NCBI GenBank assembly: GCA_011037195.1
Contig: JAAEAF010013111.1
Coordinates: forward strand, 1-64,000
Direction: 5' to 3'
Origin: Triatoma infestans
Taxonomy: Eukaryota; Arthropoda; Insecta; Hemiptera; Reduviidae
DNA: 64,000 nucleotides
Shown here: piece by piece, positions 13,306-23,842 of the stretch
How the letters are laid out: every line of letters starts with the position of its first letter
Position numbering within the stretch: the first letter of the stretch is position 1
Translations under genes and position numbers: made by a program
Notes under the pieces: model-generated
What the model was told of the DNA's origin: nothing
What the model saw: only the letters and a program-made list of their open reading frames with translations
Databases searched by the model: none

Positions 13306-13512
13306 TCAAAAACCACAGTAACAATATTGAATTAAAAGAATATAGTTAATTATATCAGTTAATGAATACAAATTTTCTGCTGAATCATTGGCTCCCTCAC
13401 TGTCAGTATCATTATCTTCGTTATGAACCATTATTTGTTCAATTACGTTTCTCAATCCTTTCTTCTGATTTTTACTTAATCTCCTCAACTTGTCGGCAAT
13501 ACTATCCCAAAT
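13306..13512 (-). pseudogene. BESS-motif-like ORF of a PIF/Harbinger accessory gene
   Basis: The minus-strand frame reads WDSIADKLRRLSKNQKKG and then a hydrophobic/acidic tail (VIEQIMVHNEDNDTDSEG). The spacing of hydrophobic residues resembles the BESS motif found after MADF domains, and MADF/Myb-like proteins are the usual second gene of PIF/Harbinger transposons. No ATG starts the frame and the MADF part is missing, so this is a remnant. The same motif is present but broken in K2 (about 52950-53085, minus). The assignment rests on motif resemblance and on the Harbinger transposase fragment in K2. Confidence 0.4.
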
Positions 13513-13983
13513 AACCTATTTTATGACAGATGGGGAAGTACCATGGCAGTACAAACATCTGTAAAAATGTGTAAATGCAATTAACCACCTCCTGCTCTTG
13601 GTAATTTATAATGCATTCACATTCTGTAATATTGTTAATATTACTAAATATATTAAAATGTAAAAACATCTTAAACAATTAAGGTATGTTCTTCTATTAA
13701 TGAGCAATTAAGAACTGAATACAAACCAAAATGTATTATATCTGTGAGAGTTTTTCTTGTTGACCTTGTTTGTTTATAATTTACTTTTATTATTAGGTAT
13801 AGGTCTGTTGGCTAATGCGATTCTGTTTTACCATACGCTTCGACAAGAATGTGCTAAAGATTTACATAAAAGGCCAATCTGAAACATAAACAAATTCCTT
13901 AAAGGCATAAGAACATAACTTTCTCCGCACGTAACAGCCAAAGAAAGACAATATACACTAAAATTAACCCGACAATTCCCAGA

Positions 13984-13999
13984 GGCACCTGTAGGTGCC
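13984..13999. promoter_or_regulatory. Subterminal 16 bp palindrome, left copy
   Basis: GGCACCTGTAGGTGCC lies 16 bp inside the left end of the piggyBac element. Identical or near-identical palindromes occur at 14335-14350 and 16455-16470. Position and repetition suggest a transposase-binding or end-recognition site; this is inference. Confidence 0.5.
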
Positions 14000-14202
14000 G
14001 CTATTTTAAAGGCTTATAAAATCAGCTGTTTAATTTTTTTTTGGTTTGGAATATCATCTGTTGTTTGTATAAACATTTGTTTTCGTGGTTTATTTCCTAT
14101 TGTGTTAATTTGGTGCTTCGCTATAACCGAATTTCAGTTTTGTTATAGCTAGTGGCAAGGAAAATTGTTCACTTTGTTACTTTTTGGAGTTTTTTTTGCA
14201 TA

Positions 14203-16355
14203 ATGTCAGTAAAAAGGTAGGTAATGCACTTTCTCTTTATGAAGTAATTTGACAAGTTGTTAATGAAATGTTTTCTGTAAAAACTGGATTGTAGATATTA
14301 AAAACAAAATTTTTATTAGAAGCTGAAATTCAGTGGCACCTGTAGGTGCCTTTGGGCATTGGAGTTAGATTTATACCAAATTTATCAAGTACTGTTTTTT
14401 CGTGATTTTTTCAAGTATTTTCGTTTCTCTCATTGCAGAGTTCCTCTTCATCAAGTTGTTGCTTTTCTTGAAGCAGGGCACGACTTAGAAAGTGCACAAT
14501 TTATACTATTTCCTCCAGAAGATGGTGCTCAAACTGATGAAGAAAGCGGAGATGAGTGGGAAAATGACATGAATAGGTTACCTGGTGGGCTGTTGAGGAG
14601 TGATGTGGAAATAAGAAGTGAAGCTGAAGAAGAAGAAGAAATTATCGTGGACGATGTACTTGGACGCAATGATGCTACCCCTAGTTCAAGTGATGCTGAA
14701 GAAGAACAATCTTCCACTAATTGCGATCAAGTACTGACGTTCCAAGATAGGTCATCTACTGTAAAAAGTCAGACTTCTGTTGTTCAAGAACATCCAGTTA
14801 CCCGTCTAACCTCAACGCAAGTGAAAAAAAAACCTACAAGCAAAGCAAAAAAGACAACAACAAAGAAGTTAATGAAAAGAACTTGGTTTGAGGACGAAAA
14901 AACTTTACTCAATTAGCCGGCTTAGGAGATGTGGAAGAAAAGGTGCTACCATACAATGGCCCGAATTTGACGTGTTCCCAATGGTTTGAAAAATTATTTA
15001 GTGACGAAATCATAGCACTGATAAAAGATCAGAGCAATTTATATGCTTTGCAGAGGAATCAGTCTTTGAATTTGACCGAAGAAGAAGTGAAAGTTTATGT
15101 AGCAATATTATTGCTTACGGGTTATTTGTCCCCAAAATACTTGCGAATGTTTTGGGAAACACAGTCGGATACCCATAATGTTCTTGTCAGTTCAAGTATG
15201 CGGAGAAACCGGTTTTTCGAGATTCAACAGTACATGAATTTAGCTGACAATACAAAACATTCGCCAAGTGATAAAAAATTTTATAAAGTGAGAGAATATT
15301 TTACCATTTTAGATGGTAATTTTAGAAGTAACTTTGAATTGCTTGCAACATCTCATGTGTCCATCGATGAAACCATGATACCGTACTATGGTAAGCATAG
15401 TTCAAAACAGCATATTCATGGAAAACCCATAAAGTTTGGTTACAAACTATGGTCTGCTGCCACTACAAGCGGCTATCTAATCACATTTGAGCCCTATCAG
15501 GGTTCAATAAATTCAAAGTTACCTCGCCAAGAAGAACTGGGGCTCGGAGCTGCGGTAGTTCTAGAACTTCATTCTAGGTTGCCCAAATTTCTGGGGCCCT
15601 ACAATCTTTATTTCGACAGGTTTTTTTCTAGCCTGAAGCTAATGAATGCTCTAAATAAACAAAAAACTGGAGGGACCGGAACAATTTTAGAAAATCGGAC
15701 TGAAAAATGTCCTTTGAAAAATAATAAGGAAATGACTAAAATGCAGAGAGGTTCATATTCTTACAAGAATACAAGTGACACTTTAGTAATAAAATGGCAT
15801 GATAACAGTATAGTCATTGTCGTATCTAACTGCCATAAAATTTCGCCAGTAACAAAAGTTGAAAGGATTGGCTCAATTGATAAAAAAAAGCAAAAAATCC
15901 AAGTCAATTGCCCAAATGTAATTAAAAAATATAACTCTTACATGGGGGGAGTTGATAGGTTTGACGAGAATATACACTCCCAAAGAATTTCGTACAGAGG
16001 TCGGAAATGGTATTTTCCGCTATTTGCATTTGGTATTGATTCTGCTTGCCAAAATGCATGGCTGCTAAAAAAAAACTCAGAAAACACTAAATTGACTTAT
16101 TGTGAATTCCGAAGAGCCATTGTGCAGGAATATTGCCAAAAATATGGAACGACTTCAAAAAATGAAATATCAGTTTCAAACATACCAAAACAGAAACAAA
16201 AACAAAAACCGAAAATCACTTCACATGAAATTACAGATTGCAAACAACATAAAAGATGCGCACTTTGCCATAAAAGAACTAGAAAGATGTGCCCGAAGTG
16301 CAATGTAGGGGTTCATATACATTGCTTTTATGACCTTCACAATACTATTAATTAA
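14203..16355 (+). pseudogene. piggyBac transposase, one frameshift
   Basis: Translation probably starts at ATG 14203 (MSVKR): a 14-base first exon, an intron 14217-14438 (GTAGGT...TTGCAG), then exon 2 from 14439 (VPLHQVVAFLEAGHDLESAQ). An acidic N-terminal region (EEEEEIIVDD) and a Lys/Thr-rich basic stretch follow. At 14897-14902 a run of six A appears to lack one base, which ends the frame at 14916; the other frame continues from about 14903 to TAA 16353-16355. The second part has the DDE_Tnp_1_7 landmarks: an Asp in HVSIDETMIPYYG, one in YNLYFDRFFSS and one in YMGGVDRFD. A C-terminal Cys/His cluster (CKQHKRCALCHKRTRKMCPK) ends the protein. Apart from the A-run slip the gene looks intact, so a sequencing error is possible. 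Confidence 0.9.
14335..14350. promoter_or_regulatory. 16 bp palindrome, internal copy in intron
   Basis: GGCACCTGTAGGTGCC, identical to the left subterminal copy, lies in the intron of the piggyBac transposase gene about 90 bp before exon 2. It may be a transposase-binding or autoregulatory site; no direct evidence. Confidence 0.4.
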
Positions 16356-16454
16356 TGCTAATAACATTGATTGTTAAATAAGTGTATAAAATAAAAAATA
16401 TTTTTTATTTTTCGTAAGTGAGATATTTGTCTTAACTACCCTGTATTGCCCAAT

Positions 16455-16470
16455 GGCACCTAGAGGTGCC
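16455..16470. promoter_or_regulatory. 16 bp palindrome, right copy
   Basis: GGCACCTAGAGGTGCC lies about 130 bp inside the right end of the piggyBac element, just past the transposase gene. It differs from the left copies only in the centre. Confidence 0.5.
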
Positions 16471-16930
16471 ACCCCAATTTTAAGAGAACTGTATCACTTA
16501 ATGAAATTAAAAAACTATAAATGATTTAGTTTAACCTAAAGATACGAGAAAATTGCAAAAATAACAAAAAAAAATTCTTTACTAAACATGGGAACTGTCG
16601 GGTTAAAGTCAACACCCCATATAACAAACCAATTTAGTATATACAATCAACTGCAAAAACTGTACTAATTCATTAAAACACTCGATATTTGAATTTTAAC
16701 CCCTACCCCTAACCTCAAAATTATTGTAAACAAGTTAGATATATCCATTAATTGGCATCAATTTTTATACTTATATATCAATTATACATATTCATTGAAA
16801 CACTCAATATTTGTATTTTAACTCCTCTCCTTAACCTCAAAAATTAGTGTAAATAAGTTAGAAATATCTGTTGATTGCCATTAATTATTATTATACATAA
16901 ATATCAATTATTATTATTATTTAAGCGTAC

Positions 16931-17122
16931 TTACCGCAGGGACTTGTCTTTATATTGATCTAGAACTGAGTTTCCAGAGGCATGTTCCATTAGCGCCCGG
17001 AGCCTTTTCAGAGCACTCTGGCCTCTGGACAGTGTTCTTTTGCTACAGACAACACTGTCCATCAACTCGCACTCACTAATTAAAACTTGCATTTCATCGC
17101 TTATCCATGCCGACATTTTCAA
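16931..17122 (-). CDS. Exon-like ORF with strong donor, shares a module with local SINEs
   Basis: On the minus strand an ORF starting MKMSAWISDEMQVLISEC ends VLDQYKDKSLR directly before the donor GTAAGTACG, as a first coding exon would. In K2 (about 54323-54445, minus) the same exon lacks about 80 bases in the middle and its start ATG is changed to ACG. The segment missing from K2 (16990-17065) resembles the body of the SINEs at 27970-28195, 56327-56425 and 56800-57060. Either the SINE body derives from this exon, or a SINE piece was captured into it. The protein is not recognised. It could be the first exon of the Harbinger accessory gene, which is encoded on the same strand. Confidence 0.35.
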   Translation of the reverse strand: MKMSAWISDEMQVLISECELMDSVVCSKRTLSRGQSALKRLRALMEHASGNSVLDQYKDKSLR

Positions 17123-17215
17123 GACATTTATTCACATTACTTTCAATTTTTCTTCTGAGTAATAAAACAAGTCACACACAGTGAAGGCAAACAAGATGTC
17201 TGAGAGCTTGCGGGA

Positions 17216-17939
17216 ACACAACCGCTAAAGTTGAAGCTGTATAATATATTGATGGAAAAAGAAATTTACATCAAGATCAAAAAATAACGCGGTGACAGCT
17301 GTGGTTCGTCACTGGCTGCTTCATTTTTTTTTAGCCTGAACTAGTAAACAGAACTGAAGTAGTTGTCTTCTTCATCCAACACCCGTCCGTGGCTGGTCGG
17401 CCATTTGACGCCGTGCCATACAGTAGAGTCTGGCCCGCCCATGCAAACTGTTATCTCGGTCATTGGCTTCCAGGCCTGAAGTAGTTGTTAAATGTATTTT
17501 AATAGATTTATATATTATTTACATGTTCATTGTTATACTCTAATACAAAGTTTCACATTTATTTCCAGAGTTAGTAATTTAGAAGTGTGAACTCTAATCC
17601 GAAAATACTTTCTTTATTAGTTTTCCCCCCCCCCGGAAACACGTGCCCCAGCCCGCACGTGTCCGTCGTCGCCAGCCATTCAAATGCGACGTCCGTTAAT
17701 TGCAAAATGATGTGGAATAAGTGTAACTGCAGTTTCATTGAAGCTATGAAAAGCAGCTTGTATACTGAATCCGTAGCTTTCCTTACTGCTGCGAATCGGT
17801 GAGGAAACTGTTCTTACATACAGCTAGATTAACTTGGAATGACGATTGATTGATTGTAGGATGAGCTTCGCCTAAAACGTATGCAATATGTCAAACTTTC
17901 GATATCGAGCTTTTGGCGTTAATATGCGTTTTGAAGTTT
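17216..17939. other. Intergenic, short GC-richer patches
   Basis: Patches of higher GC at 17385-17480 and 17625-17700, the latter including a run of about 11 C, interrupt AT-rich DNA. The short ORF at 17587-17802 is not recognised. No gene is supported. Confidence 0.4.
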
Positions 17940-18240
17940 TCTGAATTTAAAATAAATGATGTTTAAAAACTGCGGTGTGTGTGATCAGCATAACTCAAAA
18001 AGAGAAATTTGTAGAAAAGTCAAATTTGATATTTCGCCTATCATATGGTTCGATAAATTTTATCTCAAAATCGGTCAACTCGAAATCAGATTTATTGAAT
18101 GGATTTTTCAGTTTTTCGATTTACTCGAAAATGGCTGCAGCAATTTTTTTAACTTGCGACCCTAACACGTATAAGGAGCTAAATTTTTTCGAAACATTTT
18201 TCACATAAACATGGAACTAAGTATTATGTAGGTAGAAAAT
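17940..18240 (+). repeat. Dispersed repeat N, copy c (partial, diverged)
   Basis: The phrase 'gtgtgtgatcagcataactc' followed by 'aaaaagagaaatttgtagaaa' and 'ttgatatttc' parallels repeat N copies a and b around their GT-rich segment. No hairpin end is seen, so this is a fragment. Confidence 0.4.
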
Positions 18241-18532
18241 TATAAAATTCTCTGAATTGGCACTTTAGGGGAAAGCTTAATGCTACTTAATTTAACTTAA
18301 CTCAAAGCTCATCAGAACCCTTTAATTTTTTCACTTTAATTACATTTTTAGTAACGTTAATATTTATTATATATTTTACATTAATTATAATAATTCTATA
18401 TATAGGATATTGATCAAAACAATTGGGGTCACACTCATACTCCTTTCTCTTACTGCACTTCATAAAAAAATATAAAATTAACAAATTTTCGTTATACTTG
18501 GATTCACTTAGCCCTAACATATATATGGAACA

Positions 18533-18598
18533 TAAATCTGCTCAAGACTCAAATAGCTGAAGTCATTATACTGGGTGCCAATAACATTTGAAATTCCA
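18533..18598 (+). repeat. 66 bp repeat shared with 28919-28985
   Basis: About 66 bp starting 'ataaatctgctcaagactc' and ending 'aacatttgaaattc' matches 28919-28985 closely. In this copy it abuts the truncated 5' end of the R2-like element, so one end marks a junction. Confidence 0.6.
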
Positions 18599-19678
18599 GA
18601 CTGCCCCACTGACTAAGCTGAGTCCATCGGTACTGGAGGGCGTGGACATCATTATACGACGATGCGTGAAGTCTATGGTTGGTCTTCCAGCGAATGTATC
18701 CACTGCAATGGTGTATGCACCTCGGCGGTTTAGAGGTCTCGGTTTGCTTAGGTGTGAGTGGGAGGCACCACTGCAACAGCTGTCCATTGCCCAGAAACTC
18801 GGTAAATTTCGAGACCCTCAATTTCAAGGGATTTTTGACCTTGAGTTGGAAGTTGGTCAATGTGTCAAACGCCTCAGCATTGAGGTGGAGGACATCCATA
18901 CCATATCCCAGTGAAAAGGATTCGCCAGTCACTGAGAGAAGAGTCCTTTAACGAATGGATGAAGTGCAAATGGCAAGGGATAGGAGCCTGTCACTTCAGG
19001 GAGACTCCCAAAGTTAATAAGTACATCTACAATAAGCAAGTGCTCTCAGGCTCGGAGTGGACCAACGCGATAAAATTAAACATAAATTATGCTCCACTCA
19101 AGGGCGTTCCCGGAGTTGCCACGAGTTCAGCAGGAGATATTGGACCCCTCTGCCGCAAATGCGGTAGAGAGAACGAAACACCGGCACATGTGCTCGGAAA
19201 TTGACCACACAATATGCTCCTCGTGAATAGGCGGCATCACAGGGTCAAGCACGCGATCGCTGAGTCTCTTAGGGCTCTTGATTATAACTGCTTTGAGGAA
19301 GTGTACACTGTTGATGATGAGGGCTCTGCGCGATATGCAGATATAGTGGCCTTTAAAAGGGACAGCAGACTAGCGTACATCATTGATCCGACGGTGCGTT
19401 ATGAAAATAACGATCCACAGCAGGGGGATAAGGTCGACACAGAAAAGCGTGCCATTTATAGCAAATGTATTACATATCTCTCCGAGAAGTATAGAGATAT
19501 GTTTGGGGAACGGGACTACAAAGTGCGTGGTCTATGGTTCGGTGCTCGGGGGACTATTCCAAAGAAAACGGTGGAATTCTGGGACGAGGTCGGTATAGAC
19601 CCGAATATATTGCCGAGGCTAACGGAGGAGATTATTATAGACTCTCTAGCCATCATTAACCACCACATCTACAGTTAG
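18588..19678 (+). pseudogene. RLE-type LINE polyprotein C-terminus, two lesions
   Basis: The frame opens with KLSPSVLEGVDIIIRRCV and PRRFRGLGLL, typical of the region after the reverse transcriptase in RLE-type elements. One base appears lost near 18912 (ISQ then TGA, followed by KRIRQSLREESFNEW in the next frame). The zinc knuckle (CRKCGRENETPAHVLGN) is cut by TGA at 19202-19204, exactly where its last Cys is expected. The frame then continues with NRRHHRVKHAIAESLRALDY, the endonuclease core (YADIVAF ... YIIDPTVRYEN, the two acidic positions of a PD-(D/E)XK fold), GLWFGARGTIPK and the stop at 19676-19678. The copy cannot make a working enzyme. Confidence 0.85.
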
Positions 19679-19885
19679 ACTTTGCGCACACACGTCCGTT
19701 GTCGAAAAGTGGAAAACAATAACAAAACAAAATTATCTGTTTCATGATTTAATCTGTGTAATAATGTATTGTTTCCTCTTTCTTTGTTTATGTCAGTTCG
19801 ATTGATTGGTAAGCTGTGTGTTAGCAACTCGATATTGTCGAGCAGCCCCACTGACAATTCTTTACAATAAAGTGTTTCTCTCTAG
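18588..19885 (+). mobile_element. R2-like (RLE-type) non-LTR retrotransposon, 5'-truncated
   Basis: Only the 3' part remains: the end of the reverse transcriptase/thumb region, a zinc knuckle and the restriction-like endonuclease, followed by a 3' UTR ending in the area of 'acaataaagtg' near 19880. There is no rRNA gene around it, so it is not at an R2-type rDNA site. It may belong to one of the non-rDNA RLE clades. Confidence 0.8.
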
Positions 19886-20260
19886 TACATATACAAAATG
19901 ACAATAAACAATATACAATATTATAGAACAAAAAGAATATAAAAAACAAAACTTTCCTTGCAAATGAAAAATAAAAAATAAAATTAATTTATAAAGACAT
20001 GTACCGTGGTCAATAGACCGTCGGTGGAGTCTTGTACTATTATTATGAGAGGAAAACATAGAACAAATCATATATTAACTACTTTAAAGAAAAACACTGC
20101 ATTTAGTTGATGGTGGAAAGAGAAGCATAAAATAAAACAAGGGAAAAGCCGTGAAGAAAATTAAACATGGTTCATTTTGTACTGATATAAAGATTTACAG
20201 AAATTCGCCAACGAAGGCCGTGTCTACTATTAAGAAGTGCCAGATACCGAAAGGCATTGG

Positions 20261-23200
20261 CTACCAAGCCATTTTCAATCTAAGATCACTAAGCCTACTA
20301 CAAACAGCCAAATAGTGATAAGACCTATCCAAAATACAATCACCACATAGTTCACAATTTTCTAGTTCATCAGACAGAAAAACTGGCCGATGGCTTAAAT
20401 TCAATATTCCAGCACGAGCTTTCATTATCCATTTAATCTGATCGAATGGGACATCAGAATTAAGATAATGATTTGCACCTAATACAAAATTTAGCTCTCT
20501 ATAAATCAGATATAGTTCATATTTCTTTACGTTTTCTTCAAATTGAATTTTGAATTCAGTTCTGACTTTATCACATATAAAACGGAAACATCTATCAAAT
20601 GTATTTATATTGTTTAAGCTTATTATTTCATTTGAGCCGAATTTTTTTAGTAAGTTATTTATATTTTGAGACCAAAAAATGTTCTTATTAAAGACTTGAG
20701 TCGCTACAATTAACGGTAGTCTATGGCTGGGCATATTAAATACTTTAACAATAGGGTCAAGATGTATTTTGAGTATATGAGTGAAAATTGGCATATAATT
20801 AATTTCATTATATATGAAAGCTGACGGGACAAACATAGGCAATCTGAACAATTTTTTAATAAAATAACGAAAAAATTTTTCTATTCCTCACAGTAAACAC
20901 CACTCCAAACCTAAGTCCCATAACATTCTATGGAACGACTAACTGAATTAAAAACTCCTATTTTTGAACCAAAGTTCAAATTATTGTTTTCCATAAAACG
21001 CCTCCACAGCATGCCGAGCCCAAGTTTGGCTTTACTTACTTTTTCTTTTAAATGTAAATTAAAATTTACCTTTGAAGTAACAATAACACCAAGGTAATTA
21101 TAATTATTTACAATCTCTATTTTCTGATTCTGAAAATACCATTTCTCGTTATTGGCCAGCTTTCCGCCATTCTTGAAAATCATTACTTTTAATTTACTCA
21201 TATTAACCCTCAAATTCCAGAGACTAACATATCGACTAAAGATCATTATCTGCAGTGATTGAGGCTCAGAAGCCAGAGGCACAACATCATCTGCATAAGC
21301 CAATACTTTAATTCTAACAGAGCCGACTAGCACCGCTCCGCCATCCAATCAATCCACAATGTCATTAATAAACAACGAGAAGAGGAGGAGGGAGAGACGG
21401 CACCCTTATTTAACACCGGTGCAAATATCAAATTCAGTGCTTCTGCCTTCTTTACACCATACTGATCCTAGAGTATCCGTCAATAATAATTCAATTGCCC
21501 AGTAATTTTGGAGGAGAGTCCCAGACTGTGGAGCTTAAAAATAAGTGCATGACGATCTACTCTGACGAAAAATCTTCAAAAAAGGCATACACCTTTTGTC
21601 ACTTGACCGACAATTTCAATTTAACAATATTTGTGATAGTAAATATATTATCAATTGCAGAATAATACTGTCTAAAACAGCCTGAAATTCCTTTAACACC
21701 CCGGAATTAGCCCAACATGAAAGTCTTTCTAGTAGTAGACCTGTATATAACTTCCCTATTACATTATTGAATGATATACCCCTGTAATTAGTGACAACAT
21801 TACTATCACCATTTTTAAAAAGAGGGAAAATAATAGATCAGAGACATTTTCCGTGGTAGCCTGCTTCATTTTGTGGTCATCGACTGGTTTCGGGTGTTCG
21901 CCCATCTTCAGAATGCGTTTTTCAGACAGTGTGACAACACAGACTTGCACAGAGCAACTTAGTTTCACACTTAGATGCACTTAAAAATAAGTGCATGACG
22001 ATCTACTCTGACGAAAAATCTACAAAAAAGTGTGAAACTAAGTTGCTCAATTTTACTATCTGTATCATCCGTTAACAATTTTATTGAGCTCACATACATA
22101 TTTAGCTTACTGTTATATTTTTATAACAGTAACAGGGAGTGTGAAACTAAGTTGCTCTGTGCAAGTCTGTGTTGTCACACTGTCTGGAAAACGCATCCTG
22201 AAGATGGGCGAACGCCCGAAACCGGTCGATGACCACAAAATGAAGCAGGCTACCACGGAAAATGTCTCTGATGCTTTCCAGCTCTGCGGAACCAACCACC
22301 ACAACGAAAATAATAGAGTTTCGAAAGCTGTAAAGTACACATCCGTGACAGTAAATTTCATTAAATACATTAATAATAGATTCCAAGAAATTCAGAGGGG
22401 CATTTTTAAAGTATTCATATGGGACCCCATCTAACCCTGGTGCTTTATTATTTTTAGATTTACAAAGTACTTGATCCAATTCCTCCATGCTGAATGGCTT
22501 ATCCATTCTTCATTTAAAATTAAAAGCATACAATACTCAATTTTTCAGAAGGTAATGGAGCTTTATACAAATTATAAAAGTGGTGTCTCCAGTCATCAGG
22601 AGATATATTATTATATGAATAAAGTGTTGAACCATTAAGCGACCTCACAGCCCGCCAGAAATCTCTACTACTCTCACTCTTATTAATCTGCTCAACCATA
22701 TTCTCATAATATTGAATTTTCTTTACTTTACATAAATTTTTATACTGTTTATTATATTCCAAAATAAAACTTTATCATCTAACTTATTTGATTTTTGAAA
22801 TTTTTTAAGATATTTTAGTGATAATTTAGGCAGACTACAACAATCTATATCAAACCATTTATTTTTATACACTACCATAATAGTTTCTGATTTGGATTGT
22901 AATTAGCAGCATTTTTATAACTTTTATGAACCAATCAATTTTACTATCTGTATCATCCGTTAACAATTTTATTGAGCTCACATACATATTTAGCTTACTG
23001 TTATATTTTTATCATTTTTTCGCCACGCCATTTTCTATCTAATGAGAGAATAGTAGATGAGGCATTAATTCTGCCAACTTTACAAGTCATCACAATAGGC
23101 AGGTGATCAGAAAAAGTTTGGTGATCACTATAAAAATTTAAAATAGAGGAGATAATATTTATATCCACACAACAATAATCTATAACTGAAGCACCATTAG

Positions 23201-23842
23201 GGCTAACAAATGTATATTCACCTTCCAGATCATTCTTTATTCGGCCATTGAGAATTACCAAGCAAAAGTCATCTAATAAATCTAACAATTTACGACCATT
23301 TTTATTAATCACACTATCTTTTGGCACTCTACTAAAATTAATTTCTAAATGCGGACCCAAACATTTTTTCGTTAATTTTTGCAGCTCCCCAGTCCTACTA
23401 TTAAAATCCCCCATTAAACAAAATTTAAGGTTGCTATTTTCATATAACAGTTCAGATAATATTTGAAATTCATAATCCCATTCACTAAAACTAATATAAA
23501 TTGGCACAATATACATACAATCATTGTAAAGTTGAACTTTTATTACATCAGAATTTGATAATTGCACAAATTTTAGACCACATTAAATTTATCACTTTTA
23601 ACACCATAGATTCTACCTCCTGAAGCTCTGCCAAGTGTGGTAGTTCTGGTAGCTGGAATCCATTTCAAAGAAAATTCTGGAAAAAATTTGTTGAAAATGC
23701 CAATATTTTTTTCCTCTACAAACGTTTCGAATAGCATGAGAATATCAATTTTTTTAACATAAGATACAAAATTTCCATCGAATAAAACCATTTTTAGTCC
23801 GTGTACATTAATGCCAACATATCCACCTCTTCGGAATGACAT
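20261..23842 (-). pseudogene. LINE B ORF2: endonuclease and reverse transcriptase, broken
   Basis: Read from 23842 down. The APE endonuclease comes first (VGINVHGLKMV, LMLFETFVEEKN, LMGDFNSRTG, NGASVIDYCCV, FSDHLPIV). A linker follows, with SRDFWRAVRSL. The reverse transcriptase has NNKAPGLDGVPYEYFKNAP, is interrupted by element M after RNSIIF, resumes with PLFKNGDSNVVTNYRGISF, and reaches KVLAYADDVVPLAS (catalytic YADD). The C-terminal Cys/His motif is CELCGDCILDRSYHYLAVC. Stops and frameshifts occur in several places, notably around 21400-21600 and 22770-22990. ORF2 starts with ATG at 23842, 7 nt after the TAG that ends ORF1 in another frame, unlike C and D. Confidence 0.85.
21837..22305. 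mobile_element. Element M: fold-back insertion with 11 bp target duplication
   Basis: GAAAATAATAG occurs at 21826-21836 and 22306-22316, and removing one copy plus the insert rejoins the B reverse transcriptase in frame. The insert has two inverted arms, 21838-21975 (minus) and 22137-22280 (plus), of repeat L (ACCGGTCGATGACCAC core). Between them lie two short segments copied from LINE B itself: 21985-22027 matches 21537-21580, and 22046-22124 matches 22933-23010. The inverted arrangement with target duplication resembles insertions of Penelope-like elements, but no protein is encoded. Confidence 0.75.

Larger units (their letters stand above)
13968..16602 (+). mobile_element. piggyBac-family DNA transposon, nearly intact
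   Basis: The element of 2635 bp is bounded by TTAA on both sides (13964-13967 and 16603-16606). Its terminal inverted repeats are CCCGACAATTCCCA on the left and the reverse complement of CCCGACAGTTCCCA on the right, 13 of 14 identical. Three copies of a 16 bp palindrome (GGCACCTGTAGGTGCC or one-arm variants) lie at 13984-13999, 14335-14350 and 16455-16470. It encodes a DDE transposase with one apparent 1-base deletion. It is inserted in K1; K2 shows the same flanks joined by a single TTAA at 54114-54117. The well-preserved ends and single lesion suggest a recent insertion. Confidence 0.95.
10876..17215 (+). repeat. Mosaic repeat K, copy K1 (PIF/Harbinger-derived)
   Basis: K1 matches K2 (50590-54540) over several kilobases in the same overall order. 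Shared blocks begin near 10878 (catatgcactttttt), 11650 (cagatctgctggatca), 12020 (gataatgcaaggaaattc), 13060, 13750-13963 and 16610-17200. Differences include a block at 10940-11640 present only in K1, the piggyBac at 13968-16602, and the segment 12870-13045, which appears in reverse orientation at 53160-53280 in K2. K2 carries a PIF/Harbinger transposase fragment and both copies carry a BESS-like ORF, which supports a Harbinger origin. An assembly gap falls within K1. Confidence 0.65.
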
